This document shows, in pieces, positions 1 through 8,524 of a stretch of DNA of 64,000 bases. A program made the position numbers and the translations under genes. The stretch is from positions 3,410,001-3,474,000 of the forward strand of contig NZ_CP007212.1 in the NCBI RefSeq assembly GCF_001411805.1, given 5' to 3'. Origin of the DNA: Burkholderia plantarii (lineage in GTDB: Bacteria > Pseudomonadota > Gammaproteobacteria > Burkholderiales > Burkholderiaceae). Within the stretch, counting starts at the first letter, position 1. The number at the start of each line of letters is the position of its first letter. The notes under the pieces were generated by a model. That model did no database searches. It was given only the letters and a program-made list of their open reading frames with translations, and was not told the DNA's origin.

Positions 1-300
1 AACCAGCAGGACACGCAGACCTACGACATCGCGCTGTGGCGCAAGCTGCTGTACCCGTTCGCGGTGTTCGTGATGCTGGTGCTGTCGCTGCCGTTCGCGT
101 ACCTGCACACGCGCGCCGGCGTGGTGGGCGTGAAGGTGTTCGGCGGCATCATGCTCGGCATGAGCTTCCAGCTCTTCAACACGCTGTTCTCGCACATCGG
201 CACGCTCAACACCTGGCCCGCGCCGCTCACGGCGGCGCTCCCCGCCCTGATCTACCTCGCGCTCGGCCTGTTCGCGCTGAAGTGGGTCGACCGGCACTGA
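1..300 (+). CDS. lptG: LptG, LPS export ABC permease (3' part only)
   Basis: The last 99 residues of an inner-membrane permease; the 5' part lies outside the window. Three hydrophobic segments are visible, including LLYPFAVFVMLVLSLPFAYL near the start and ALIYLALGLFALKWVDRH at the end. This matches the C-terminal transmembrane half of the YjgP/YjgQ family, where LptF and LptG work with the LptB ATPase to move lipopolysaccharide from the inner membrane to the LptC/A/D bridge. Ending in short 'KWVDRH'-type tails is typical of LptG rather than LptF, but the choice rests on a fragment. The next gene starts 30 bases downstream on the same strand. Confidence 0.8.
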   Translation, partial: NQQDTQTYDIALWRKLLYPFAVFVMLVLSLPFAYLHTRAGVVGVKVFGGIMLGMSFQLFNTLFSHIGTLNTWPAPLTAALPALIYLALGLFALKWVDRH

Positions 301-330
301 TCAACGACTACCGCAAACAACGGAGGAACG

Positions 331-705
331 ATGAGCAAGCACGGGATCATCCTGTTCGGACATGGTTCGCGCGACCCGCGCTGGATGGAGCCGTTCGAGC
401 GGCTCGCCGCACGCGTGCGCGCCACCCACGCCAGCGGCCCGGTCTCGCTCGCGTTCCTCGAACTGATGCCGCCGGAACTGGAAGACGCGGTGGCCGCGCA
501 CGTCACGCACGGCTGCGCGACCATCACGATCGTGCCGGTGTTCGTCGGCCAGGGCGGCCACGTGCGGCGCGACCTGCCCGAGATCCTCGAAGCGTGCCGC
601 GCCGCGCATCCGGGCGTCGAGATCCGCTGCGCCACCGCGATCGGCGAGGACGACTCCGTGCTCGACGCGATCGCGCGCTACTGCCTGCAGCAGGCGAGCG
701 CCTGA
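331..705 (+). CDS. cbiX: CbiX/SirB-type chelatase (sirohydrochlorin chelatase family)
   Basis: A 124-residue single-domain protein beginning KHGIILFGHGSRDPRW, the hallmark of short CbiX/SirB chelatases, in which the His of GHGSR binds the metal. The second conserved region (VPVFVGQGGHVRRDLPEIL, residues about 69-87) carries the second metal-binding His. The family inserts Co or Fe into sirohydrochlorin. Because cobA and the siroheme-dependent sulfite reductase genes lie just beyond a shared terminator, ferrochelation to siroheme is the likeliest role here (inference). The start at 331 is preceded by CGGAGG about five bases upstream. Length is normal for the short homodimeric form, half the size of CbiK. 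Confidence 0.88.
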   Translation: MSKHGIILFGHGSRDPRWMEPFERLAARVRATHASGPVSLAFLELMPPELEDAVAAHVTHGCATITIVPVFVGQGGHVRRDLPEILEACRAAHPGVEIRCATAIGEDDSVLDAIARYCLQQASA

Positions 706-770
706 CCGATCGGCGCATTCATGAGCCCTGTTTGAAGCGATGCCGCCCGCCGCGGTGTCGCCGAAACGAA

Positions 771-799
771 AAAACGCCGGCCCGAAGGCCGGCGTTTTT
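771..799. terminator. Bidirectional intrinsic terminator between cbiX and cobA
   Basis: Perfect 12-bp inverted repeat (771-782 with 787-798, loop CGAA). An A-run on one side and a T-run on the other let it stop transcription from both convergent genes. Confidence 0.85.
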
Positions 800-838
800 C
801 ATTGACGGCGCCGCATCGAGGGCGCCGAACGCGTCGCG

Positions 839-1615
839 TCAGGCCGCGTTGCGCATGCTGTCGCCATCCGCTCCGGCTTCGGCTCGTGCGCCGTCGTCCG
901 CGAGCCGCCCGCGTTCGCCGAACGCGGCGCCGATCATCAGCAGGCTCGGCTGCGCGGGATCGAGCCAGGCCTGCGCCTCGCCCGCCGCCATCCGCGCCAG
1001 CGTCAGTTCGAGCGTGCGCTCGCGCGGCGTGCTGCAGGCCTCGACGATCGCCACCGGCGTGTCGGCCGCGCGCCCCGCGTCGATCAGTTGCTGCGCGATG
1101 CCGGGCGCGCTGTCGCGGCCCATGTAGAACACCAGCGAATCGGCGTTGACCTGCTCGCGGATCTCGTCGCTGCCCGGCGCGCGGCTCCGGGTGGCGAACG
1201 CGACGCTGCGCGCGACGCCGCGCAGCGTCAGCGAGCGCTTCAGCGTGGCCGCGCCGGCCAGCGCCGCGGTGATGCCGGGCACCACCTCGTAGTCGATGCC
1301 GGCCGCCTCCAGCGCGCGCATTTCCTCGTCGGCGCGGCCGAACAGCATCGGGTCGCCGCCCTTCAGGCGCACCACCACGGCGTGCTCGCGCGCGGCGTCG
1401 ACGATCTGCTTGTTGATGAACTGCTGCGCGGACGAGCGCTGCCCGCAGCGCTTGCCCACCGCCACGTGCCGCGCGTTCGGCGCATGGTCGAGCATCGCGG
1501 GCTCCACCAGCGCGTCGTGCAGCACCACGTCGGCCAGGCCGAGCAGCCGCGCGCCGCGCACCGTGATCAGGTCCGCCGCGCCCGGCCCCGCGCCAATCAG
1601 ATACACCTTGCCCAT
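839..1615 (-). CDS. cobA: Uroporphyrinogen-III C-methyltransferase (SUMT)
   Basis: 258 residues; uses S-adenosylmethionine to methylate uroporphyrinogen III at C2 and C7, giving precorrin-2, the branch point to siroheme and cobalamin. The N-terminal LIGAGPGAADLITVRGARLL and the central VVRLKGGDPMLFGRADEE are the signature SAM-binding motifs of the family. It is a stand-alone SUMT, not the CysG fusion with dehydrogenase/chelatase. As last gene of the cys operon, 67 bases after cysN, its product is expected to feed siroheme to the sulfite reductase encoded by cysI. The C-terminus is slightly extended by a low-complexity tail. Confidence 0.93.
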   Translation of the reverse strand: MGKVYLIGAGPGAADLITVRGARLLGLADVVLHDALVEPAMLDHAPNARHVAVGKRCGQRSSAQQFINKQIVDAAREHAVVVRLKGGDPMLFGRADEEMRALEAAGIDYEVVPGITAALAGAATLKRSLTLRGVARSVAFATRSRAPGSDEIREQVNADSLVFYMGRDSAPGIAQQLIDAGRAADTPVAIVEACSTPRERTLELTLARMAAGEAQAWLDPAQPSLLMIGAAFGERGRLADDGARAEAGADGDSMRNAA

Positions 1616-1682
1616 AAACCCTTCGTTGGTTGGTCGCCGTCAGCGGCCGTCGATAATGCTGGCGCCGCCGACGGCGCTGGCA

Positions 1683-2999
1683 TCACGCGGAGTACGCGCG
1701 GATCATGCCGGCGGCGACCGTGTGGTGCGTCGCCTCGTCGATCAGCACGAACGCGCCCGTCCCCGCATGCGCATCGTAGGTATCGCAGACGATCGGCTTT
1801 TGCAGCGTCAGCGCCACCCGGCCAATGTCGTTCATCTTCAGGTCCTGGCGGTCGGTGGCCTGCGACAGCGTATGCACGTCGAGCACCTGCCGGACCGCGC
1901 CGATCTTCGTGAACACCATGTTGGTGGTCTGCTTGAGCAGATACTTGCGTTGCGGCGACAGCGGCGTCTCGTCGAACCAGCACAGGTCCGCTTCGAGCTT
2001 TTTGGCCGGCTCGATGCGCTGCGCGTTCGGCACGAACACGTCGCCGCGCGAGACGTCGACGTCCTCGCCGAGGCGGATCGTCACCGTCTGCCCCGCGAAC
2101 GCGGATTCTACCGCGGCCGTGCCGCCCGGCACCGGCGCGATGATCTCGGCCACCGTCGCCGTGCGGCCCGAGGGCAGCACCGCGATCTCGTCGCCCACGC
2201 GCACTTCGCCGGCCTCGACGCGGCCCATGTAGCCGCGGAAGTCGTCGGCCGAACTGCCGTCCTGGCGCGCCACCCACTGCACCGGGAAGCGCAGCGCGTC
2301 GCCGCTGTCGATCGCCACCGGCAGCGTTTCCAGCAGGTCCAGCAGCGGCTCGCCCGAGTACCACGGCATGCTGTCCGACAGCGTGACGATATTGTCGCCC
2401 TTGAGCGCCGACACCGGCACGAAGCGCACGCCGGCCAGACCGAGCTGTTCTGCGAGCGTGACGTAGGCGTCGCGGATCAGGTTGAAGGTGGTCTCCGAAT
2501 ACTCGACCAGATCCATCTTGTTGATCGCGACGATCACGTGCTGCAGACCGAGCAGCTTGACGATCGCGCTATGGCGCTTGGTCTGCGGCAGCAGCTGCGT
2601 GACGCCGCCCTCGACCGTCACGCGCGTCGCGTCGACCAGGATGATCGCGGCGTGCGCCGTGGAGGCGCCCGTCACCATGTTGCGCGTGTACTGCTCGTGG
2701 CCCGGCGTGTCGGCGATGATGAACTTGCGCCTGGCGGTGGCGAAGTAGCGGTACGCCACGTCGATCGTGATGCCCTGCTCGCGCTCGGCTTCGAGCCCGT
2801 CGGTCAGGAGCGCGAGGTCGAGCTCGTCGCCCACCGTGCGCTTGTTCTTCGCGCGCGACAGCGCCGACAGCTGATCGGACAGCACCGCCTTGCTGTCGTA
2901 CAGCAGGCGGCCGATCAGCGTGCTCTTGCCGTCGTCGACGCTGCCCGCCGTGATGAAGCGCAACACGCCGAGGTCTTCGTGGTTCTCGATGATGCTCAT
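1683..2999 (-). CDS. cysN: Sulfate adenylyltransferase subunit 1 (GTPase CysN)
   Basis: 438 residues. GTPase subunit of ATP sulfurylase; GTP hydrolysis drives formation of adenosine-5'-phosphosulfate (APS) by CysD. The EF-Tu-like G domain is clear: GSVDDGKSTLIGRLLYD (P-loop, residues about 17-33), ADTPGHEQYTRNM (G3) and NKMDLV (G4), followed by two beta-barrel domains. The protein stops without a C-terminal APS-kinase (CysC) domain, so it is not a NodQ-type fusion. It follows cysD by 22 bases in the same operon. Confidence 0.95.
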   Translation of the reverse strand: MSIIENHEDLGVLRFITAGSVDDGKSTLIGRLLYDSKAVLSDQLSALSRAKNKRTVGDELDLALLTDGLEAEREQGITIDVAYRYFATARRKFIIADTPGHEQYTRNMVTGASTAHAAIILVDATRVTVEGGVTQLLPQTKRHSAIVKLLGLQHVIVAINKMDLVEYSETTFNLIRDAYVTLAEQLGLAGVRFVPVSALKGDNIVTLSDSMPWYSGEPLLDLLETLPVAIDSGDALRFPVQWVARQDGSSADDFRGYMGRVEAGEVRVGDEIAVLPSGRTATVAEIIAPVPGGTAAVESAFAGQTVTIRLGEDVDVSRGDVFVPNAQRIEPAKKLEADLCWFDETPLSPQRKYLLKQTTNMVFTKIGAVRQVLDVHTLSQATDRQDLKMNDIGRVALTLQKPIVCDTYDAHAGTGAFVLIDEATHHTVAAGMIRAYSA

Positions 3000-3021
3000 G
3001 ATGTCTGTGTCCTCGCGTGCT

Positions 3022-3984
3022 TCAGAAATAACCCTGCTTCTTGCGCTGTTCCATCGCGGCTTCCGACGTCTGGTCGTCCATCCGCGTCGCGCCGCGCTCG
3101 GTGATCTCGGTCACCGCGGTCTCGGCGATGATCTTCTCGACGTCGTCGGCGTCGCTCTCCACCGGGCAGGTGCAGCTGATGTCGCCCACCGTGCGGAAGC
3201 GCACCAGCGCGTTCTCGCTCGTCTCGCCCTCGCGCATCGGCGTGAGCGGCGTGACCGGCACCAAGAGGCCGTTGCGGCGCACGATCTCGCGCTGGTGCGC
3301 GTAGTAGATCGACGGCAGTTCGAGGTTCTCGCGCGCGATGTATTGCCAGACGTCGAGTTCGGTCCAGTTCGAGATCGGGAACACGCGCAGGTGCTCGCCC
3401 TTGTGCAGGCGTGCGTTGTAGAGGCTCCACAGTTCCGGGCGCTGGGCCTTCGGGTCCCATTGGCCGAACTCGTCGCGGAACGAGAAGATGCGTTCCTTGG
3501 CGCGCGCCTTTTCCTCGTCGCGACGCGCCCCGCCGATCATCGCCGTGTAGCCGTATTGCTCGATCGTCTCGAGCAGCGTGACGGCCTGCGCGGCGTTGCG
3601 CGAATCGGTTTCGCGGCGCAGCACCACGGTGCCGCGCGCGATCGAATCCTCGACGTGGCCGACCACCAGCTCGGCGCCGATCTCCTTGGCGCGGCGATCG
3701 CGGAAATCGATCACCTCGTCGTAGTTGTGGCCCGTATCGATGTGGACCAGCGGGAACGGCAGCGAGGTCTGGCGGCCCGCGCCGAGGCCGAACGCCTTCA
3801 GCGCGAGGTGCAGCACGACGACCGAATCCTTGCCGCCCGAGAACAGCAGCGCGGGCTTGCTGCACTCGGCCACGAGTTCGCGCAGGATGTGGATCGACTC
3901 GGCCTCGAGCCAGTCGAGGTGGCCCATCCGGCTGGAAGTGCCGGCCGGCCGGGCGAAGGCGGATTGTTCGAGCGTCGTGCTCAT
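3022..3984 (-). CDS. cysD: Sulfate adenylyltransferase subunit 2 (CysD)
   Basis: 320 residues. Catalytic subunit of ATP sulfurylase, an N-type ATP pyrophosphatase. The PP-motif LLFSGGKDSVVVLHLALKAF (about residues 46-65) and the Arg-rich MIGGARRDEEKARAKERIFS segment are diagnostic. It forms a heterodimer with CysN. Slightly longer than E. coli CysD owing to an N-terminal extension. The neighbour upstream is cysH, 90 bases away. Confidence 0.95.
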   Translation of the reverse strand: MSTTLEQSAFARPAGTSSRMGHLDWLEAESIHILRELVAECSKPALLFSGGKDSVVVLHLALKAFGLGAGRQTSLPFPLVHIDTGHNYDEVIDFRDRRAKEIGAELVVGHVEDSIARGTVVLRRETDSRNAAQAVTLLETIEQYGYTAMIGGARRDEEKARAKERIFSFRDEFGQWDPKAQRPELWSLYNARLHKGEHLRVFPISNWTELDVWQYIARENLELPSIYYAHQREIVRRNGLLVPVTPLTPMREGETSENALVRFRTVGDISCTCPVESDADDVEKIIAETAVTEITERGATRMDDQTSEAAMEQRKKQGYF

Positions 3985-4074
3985 GGTGTCAGTCCTTGCT
4001 GGTTTGCTGATCGCCGCCCGTCGTGGCGGGCAGCGCGATTGCTGTCGTTCGTGGTCGAAGCGCGCGGCGGCGCC

Positions 4075-4809
4075 TCAGGCGTTGGCGCGGCTCGGCAGTT
4101 CCGACACCGGCGCGACCGTGATGTGCAGGCCGCATTCCTTGGTGTCGCGCGATTCCCACCACCAGCGGCCCGCGCGGCTGTCCTCGCCGGGGCGGATCGC
4201 GCGCGTGCAGGGCTCGCAGCCGATGCTCGGGTAGCCGCGCGCGTGCAGCGGGTTCACCGGCACGTCGAACGCCTTCAGGTAGGCCCACACCTCGGCCTCG
4301 GTCCAGTCGGCGAGCGGGTTGTACTTGGCGATGCCGCGTGCCTCGTCGTGCTCTTCCTCGTGCAGCTCCGCGCGCGTCACCGACTGCTCGCGGCGCTGGC
4401 CCGTGACCCAGGCGTCGACCTCGGCGAGCGCGCGATCGAGCGGCTCGACCTTGCGGATCTGACAGCACGCCTTGCGCAGCTCGACGCTTTCGTAGAACGC
4501 GTTCAGGCCATGCTCGGCCACGTACCGGTCGATCGCGTCGGCCCGCGGGTGGAACTGCTCGATCTCGTAGCCGTAGCGCTCGCGCACGCGGTCGATCATG
4601 CCGAGCGTCTCCGCGTGCAGGCGGCCCGTGTTCAGCGAGAAGATGCCGATCGCACGCTGCTTCGAGAGGATCGCGTGGGTAACCAGCATGTCCTCGGCCG
4701 CGAGGCTGCTCGCGAACTTCACGCGCGGGTGGCGCTCGGCGATCGCGGCGAGCAGCGCATCGAGCCGCTCGACCTTGGCCGCCAGCTCGGGGGTGAGGGG
4801 GGCGCTCAT
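4075..4809 (-). CDS. cysH: Adenylylsulfate reductase, CysH family (4Fe-4S type)
   Basis: 244 residues. Reduces activated sulfate to sulfite using thioredoxin. Two cysteine pairs, CCQIRKVEPL (about residue 122) and GCEPCTRAIRPGE (about residue 203), form the CC...CxxC set that ligates a [4Fe-4S] cluster in enzymes acting directly on APS; PAPS reductases such as E. coli CysH lack it. The C-terminal KECGLH carries the catalytic Cys. With no cysC in the operon this supports direct APS reduction (inference from family knowledge). The start codon overlaps the stop of the DUF934 gene by four bases. Confidence 0.93.
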   Translation of the reverse strand: MSAPLTPELAAKVERLDALLAAIAERHPRVKFASSLAAEDMLVTHAILSKQRAIGIFSLNTGRLHAETLGMIDRVRERYGYEIEQFHPRADAIDRYVAEHGLNAFYESVELRKACCQIRKVEPLDRALAEVDAWVTGQRREQSVTRAELHEEEHDEARGIAKYNPLADWTEAEVWAYLKAFDVPVNPLHARGYPSIGCEPCTRAIRPGEDSRAGRWWWESRDTKECGLHITVAPVSELPSRANA

Positions 4810-5342
4810 GCGCCCGCCTGGCCGGCCGCGGCGCGGCGGCGGAACAGCGGCACCGCGTCGTCCACCGCGCCCTGGTAGCGTTCCGAGAATTCGCTGAACG
4901 CGTTCAGCGCGTCATGCGGATCGCGGTCCGCGCGCACCGCGAACGCGTCGAAGCCGCAACGCGACATGTAGTTCAGCTGGTCACGCAGCACGTCGCCGAT
5001 CGCGCGCAGCTCGCCGGTCCAGCCATGGCGCTTGCGCAGCAGGTGGGCGGTGCTGTAGCCGCGGCCGTCGCCGAAGCGCGGGAACTCGACCGCGATCACC
5101 GTCAGCGCGTCGAAGTCGGCGACCACGTCGGCCGGCTCGCTGTCGGGCGCGAGCCACACGCCGAGCTCGTCCTTCGTCTTCGCGGCGACCAGCGCATCGC
5201 GCCCGGCCAGCCAGTAGGCGAGCGGCACCAGCACCTTGCCGGCCGGCAGCGCGCCCACCTCGGGCAGCGCGCCGTCCTCGCCCGCGCGCACGACCTGCCA
5301 TGCGTCGTCGATCACTGCGCGGTTCTTGATAATCGAAGCCAT
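4806..5342 (-). CDS. DUF934 family protein of the sulfate assimilation operon
   Basis: 178 residues, between cysI (20 bases upstream) and cysH (4-base overlap). The fold family is DUF934; conserved stretches seen here are VPLAYWLAGRDALVA, FPRFGDGRGYSTAHLLR and GDVLRDQLNYMSRCGFDAF. Such proteins recur next to ferredoxin-type sulfite reductases in Proteobacteria, and a helper or electron-transfer-related role for CysI has been suggested from context; the biochemical function is not established to my knowledge. No signal peptide or membrane segment. The start chosen (MASIIKNRAV) excludes a long upstream open frame that is merely antisense to cysI coding sequence. Confidence 0.88.
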   Translation of the reverse strand: MASIIKNRAVIDDAWQVVRAGEDGALPEVGALPAGKVLVPLAYWLAGRDALVAAKTKDELGVWLAPDSEPADVVADFDALTVIAVEFPRFGDGRGYSTAHLLRKRHGWTGELRAIGDVLRDQLNYMSRCGFDAFAVRADRDPHDALNAFSEFSERYQGAVDDAVPLFRRRAAAGQAGA

Positions 5343-5362
5343 CTGCTGAATTCCTCGTTCGG

Positions 5363-7042
5363 TTACGCGTGGGCCGGCTGGCGCGCCGCGTAGACCCGCT
5401 CCTTGAACGGCGCGATGCCGATGCGGTTGTAGGTGTCGATGAAGCGCTCGCCGTCGATGCGCGTGTCGACGAAGGTGTCGACCAGCTTCGTGATCACGTC
5501 CGGCACTTCCTCGGCCGAGAACGACGGGCCGATCACGCGGCCCAGCTTCAGGCCGTCCTGCCCCGTGCCCTGCTCGCCGCCGAGCGACACCTGGTACCAC
5601 TCCGAACCATCCTTGTCGACGCCGAGAATGCCGATGTTGCCGACGTGGTGGTGGCCGCACGAATTCATGCAGCCCGAGATGTTCAGCGACATCTCGCCGA
5701 GATCGTAGACATAGTCGAGATCGTCGAAACGCTCCTGGATCGCCTGCGCGATCGGGATCGACTTGGCGTTCGCAAGCGAGCAGAAATCGCCGCCCGGGCA
5801 CGCGATGATGTCGGTCAACAGGCCGATGTTCGGCGTCGCGAAGCCGACCGCCCTGGCCTTTTCCCACAGCGCGAACAGGTCGCGCTTCTTCACGTTCGCG
5901 AGGATCAGGTTCTGCTCGTGCGACACGCGCAGTTCGCCGAACGAATAGGCATCGGCCCAGTCGGCCACCGCTTCCATCTGCGCGTCGGTCGCGTCGCCGG
6001 GCGCCACGCCGTTCGGCTTCAGCGACAGCGTGACCGCCGCGTAACCCGACACCTTGTGCGGCGCGACGTTGCGCTCGACCCAGCGCGCGAACGCCTTGTT
6101 CTCGAGCAGATGCTGTTCGTAGGAGGCATCGGTGTCGGCCAGCTTCTCGTAGGCCGGCGGCGCGAAGAAGCGCGAGACGCGCTCGACTTCTTCCTGCGTC
6201 AGCGTCGAGGGGCCATCCTTCAAGTGCTGCCATTCCGCCTCGACCTGCTGCGAGAACTTCTCCGGCGAGAGCGCCTTCACGAGGATCTTGATCCGCGCTT
6301 TATAGAGATTGTCGCGGCGACCGAAACGGTTGTAGACGCGCAGCACCGCCTCGCAATAGGTCAGCAAATGCTGCCACGGCAGGTTCTCGCGGATGATCGA
6401 GCCGACGATCGGGGTGCGGCCCAGGCCGCCGCCGGCGAGGATGCTCGCGACGAGCTCGCCGTCGGCGTTGTGCGACAGGTAGACGCCGAGGTCGTGCATC
6501 TGCACGGCGGCGCGGTCCACCTTCGAGCCGGACACGGCGATCTTGAACTTGCGCGGCAGCCAGGCGAATTCGGGATGGAACGTCGACCACTGGCGCAGGA
6601 TTTCGGCCCACGGGCGCGGATCGACCACCTCGTCGGGCGCGATGCCGGCGAACTGGTCGGCCGTGATGTTGCGGATGCAGTTGCCCGAGGTCTGGATGCC
6701 GTGCATCTGCACCGACGCGAGCTTGGCGAGCAGGTCCGGCGTTTCCTCGAGCTGGATCCAGTTGAACTGGATGTTCGAGCGCGTCGAGAAATGGCCGTAA
6801 CCGCGGTCGTGCTCGCGCGCGATGCGCGCCAGCATGCGGAGCTGGTCGCTGCGCAGATTGCCGTAGGGAATCGCGATCCGGTGCATGTACGCGTGGCGCT
6901 GCATGTACAGGCCGTTCTGCAGGCGCAGCGGACGGAATTCTTCTTCGCTCAATTCGCCCGACAGCCGGCGGCGCACCTGGTCGCGGTATTGCGCGACGCG
7001 TTCGTCGACGATCGTCTGGTCGTACTGGTCGTACTGATACAT
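5363..7042 (-). CDS. cysI: Sulfite reductase hemoprotein (nitrite/sulfite reductase, CysI type)
   Basis: 559 residues. Six-electron reduction of sulfite to sulfide at a coupled siroheme/[4Fe-4S] centre. The cluster ligands are CPGGDFC (C-x5-C, about residue 430) and CMNSC (C-x3-C, about residue 475); TSGNCIRNITADQFAG is a siroheme-binding segment. No flavoprotein cysJ gene accompanies it, so reduced ferredoxin is the likely donor (inference). The start MYQYDQYDQT at 7042 is chosen because upstream residues in frame show no similarity to the family. First gene of the cysI-DUF934-cysH-cysD-cysN-cobA operon, divergent from cysB. Confidence 0.94.
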   Translation of the reverse strand: MYQYDQYDQTIVDERVAQYRDQVRRRLSGELSEEEFRPLRLQNGLYMQRHAYMHRIAIPYGNLRSDQLRMLARIAREHDRGYGHFSTRSNIQFNWIQLEETPDLLAKLASVQMHGIQTSGNCIRNITADQFAGIAPDEVVDPRPWAEILRQWSTFHPEFAWLPRKFKIAVSGSKVDRAAVQMHDLGVYLSHNADGELVASILAGGGLGRTPIVGSIIRENLPWQHLLTYCEAVLRVYNRFGRRDNLYKARIKILVKALSPEKFSQQVEAEWQHLKDGPSTLTQEEVERVSRFFAPPAYEKLADTDASYEQHLLENKAFARWVERNVAPHKVSGYAAVTLSLKPNGVAPGDATDAQMEAVADWADAYSFGELRVSHEQNLILANVKKRDLFALWEKARAVGFATPNIGLLTDIIACPGGDFCSLANAKSIPIAQAIQERFDDLDYVYDLGEMSLNISGCMNSCGHHHVGNIGILGVDKDGSEWYQVSLGGEQGTGQDGLKLGRVIGPSFSAEEVPDVITKLVDTFVDTRIDGERFIDTYNRIGIAPFKERVYAARQPAHA

Positions 7043-7266
7043 TCGGGGACCCCAGGTTTCATGTTGACGGCTTGGCGTCCTAGCCACGCCAAGCCTGAAT
7101 TCTGCCTCGTTCGCGCCCGACGCGCTGAGCCGGCCGGGCCTCGGCCGCGTCACTTGCTAATGACGAAAACAGATATCCATATTTGAAAAACCAAGGTGAA
7201 TCGTAATAAACTCGCTTTATATTTCAAACGACTAAAAAATTCTGTCCATATGCGAAAGGGTTATAT
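7043..7266. promoter_or_regulatory. Divergent cysI / cysB control region
   Basis: 224 bases; the stretch nearest cysB (about 7155-7266) is strikingly AT-rich for this genome, with A/T runs such as TTTATATTTCAAA and ATATCCATATTTGAAA. This is the expected place for CysB binding and for both promoters. CysB-family operators are long and loosely conserved, so I do not assign exact boxes. Confidence 0.6.
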
Positions 7267-8208
7267 ATGAACCTGCACCAATTTCGCTTCGTGCGCGAGG
7301 CCGTCCGCCAGAATTTCAACCTCACCGAGGCCGCGAAGGCGCTGTTTACATCGCAGCCGGGCGTGTCGAAGGCGATCATCGAACTCGAGGACGAACTGGG
7401 CGTGGAGATCTTCACGCGCCACGGCAAGCGTGTGCGCTCGCTGACCGAGCCTGGCCGGATCATCCTCGCCTCGGTCGAGCGGATCCTGCAGGAAGTCGAA
7501 AGCTTGAAAAGGGTCGGGAAGGATTACGCGGCGCAGGATCAGGGCAATCTGACCATCGCGGCCACGCATACGCAAGCGCGCTACTCGCTGCCCGCGGCGA
7601 TCGCCGAGTTCAAGAAGCGTTTCCCGAAGGTGCATCTGTCGATCCTGCAGGGCAGCCCGACCCAGGTGGCCGAGATGGTGATCCACGACCAGGCCGATCT
7701 CGCGATCGCGACCGAGGCGATCGCCGACTACAAGGAGCTGGTGTCGCTGCCGTGCTTCCAGTGGCATCACGCGGCCGTGGTGCCGGCCGACCATCCGCTG
7801 CTGGAACGGCGCCCGCCCTCGCTCGACGATCTCGCGCAATACCCGCTGATCACCTACGACGACGCGTTCGCCGGCCGCAAGAAGATCAACCACGCGTTCG
7901 CGCTGCGCGGGCTGTCGCCCGACATCGTGCTGGAGGCGATCGACGCGGACGTGATCAAGACCTACGTGGAGCTGGGGCTCGGGGTCGGCATCCTGGCCGA
8001 CATCGCGTTCAATCCGGAGCGCGACCGCAACTTGCGCGCGATTCCGGTCGGGCACCTGTTCGGCAGCAACGTGACGCGCGTGGCGCTGAAACAAGGCGCA
8101 TACCTGCGCGGCTATGTGTATACGCTCGTCGAACTGCTGTCGCCGACGCTGAACCGCAAGCTGATCGAGCAGGCACTGAAGGGCGAGGCTGAGTCCTACG
8201 AGCTGTGA
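7267..8208 (+). CDS. cysB: CysB-type LysR family transcriptional regulator
   Basis: 313 residues. N-terminal winged helix-turn-helix (MNLHQFRFVREAVRQNFNLT, then EAAKALFTSQPGVSKAIIEL) and a LysR substrate-binding domain containing the CysB-family THTQARYSLPAAIAEFKKRF sequence, the region that binds inducer (N-acetyl- or O-acetylserine in enteric bacteria) or sulfate. The position immediately divergent from the sulfate-reduction operon indicates it activates that operon under sulfur limitation (inference). AAAGGG precedes the ATG. It could be a Cbl/SsuR paralogue; proximity to cysI favours CysB. Confidence 0.93.
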   Translation: MNLHQFRFVREAVRQNFNLTEAAKALFTSQPGVSKAIIELEDELGVEIFTRHGKRVRSLTEPGRIILASVERILQEVESLKRVGKDYAAQDQGNLTIAATHTQARYSLPAAIAEFKKRFPKVHLSILQGSPTQVAEMVIHDQADLAIATEAIADYKELVSLPCFQWHHAAVVPADHPLLERRPPSLDDLAQYPLITYDDAFAGRKKINHAFALRGLSPDIVLEAIDADVIKTYVELGLGVGILADIAFNPERDRNLRAIPVGHLFGSNVTRVALKQGAYLRGYVYTLVELLSPTLNRKLIEQALKGEAESYEL

Positions 8209-8286
8209 GGGCGGTGCCTGCCTTTCAATATAGAAGGGGCTGCCGTGGACGCGACCTACTGGCCACCGCCGCGCTGCACGGGCGGC

Positions 8287-8315
8287 TTGCCCGGCCCGGC
8301 GTTTTCCGACATAAT
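8287..8315 (+). promoter_or_regulatory. Sigma-70-like promoter of the tRNA-Leu gene
   Basis: TTGCCC (8287-8292), 17-base spacer, CATAAT (8310-8315). Predicted start is about 43 bases before the mature tRNA 5' end, leaving a leader for RNase P. Confidence 0.6.
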
Positions 8316-8364
8316 CCGCGTTTCGCCCGCGCGCAACCGAACACGCGGGGCTGCAATATCTTCT

Positions 8365-8449
8365 GCCCAGGTGGTGAAACTGGTAGACGCAGGGGACTCA
8401 AAATCCCCCGCCGCAAGGCGTGCCGGTTCGATTCCGGCCCTGGGCACCA
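8365..8449 (+). tRNA. tRNA-Leu (anticodon CAA)
   Basis: 85 nt with CCA encoded. Acceptor stem GCCCAGG pairs with CCTGGGC; the D arm is GGTGAAACTGGTAGAC; the anticodon stem GGGGA/TCCCC encloses loop CTCAAAA, giving anticodon CAA; a class II long variable arm follows (CGCCGCAAGGCG), and the T arm GCCGGTTCGATTCCGGC. Reads UUG codons. Confidence 0.97.
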
Positions 8450-8456
8450 AACTCAG

Positions 8457-8491
8457 AAACCCGCGACAGCGCCAAGCTTCGCGGGTTTTTT
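8457..8491 (+). terminator. Intrinsic terminator after tRNA-Leu
   Basis: Inverted repeat 8457-8466 / 8479-8488 followed by a T-run. It sits only eight bases past the tRNA CCA. Confidence 0.85.
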
Positions 8492-8506
8492 CATGTCTTC
8501 CGCCCT

Positions 8507-8515
8507 TGCTACAAT
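8507..8515 (+). promoter_or_regulatory. Extended -10 promoter of rsuA
   Basis: TGCTACAAT is an extended -10 element (TGn plus TACAAT). No convincing -35. The predicted start site falls at about 8522-8524, directly at the rsuA initiation codon (8525), which would give a nearly leaderless mRNA. Confidence 0.5.
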
Positions 8516-8524
8516 GCGCGCGCC

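Noticed and set aside
1616..1682. Possible cobalamin riboswitch near cobA
   Set aside because: The gap is only 67 bases and shows no B12-box; cobA is the last gene of the cys operon.
2890..4878. Open frame of 662 codons on the plus strand across cysD/cysH
   Set aside because: Antisense to four well-recognised cys genes; its composition (His/Arg/Leu/Ala-rich, no domain) is what reversed GC-rich coding DNA gives.
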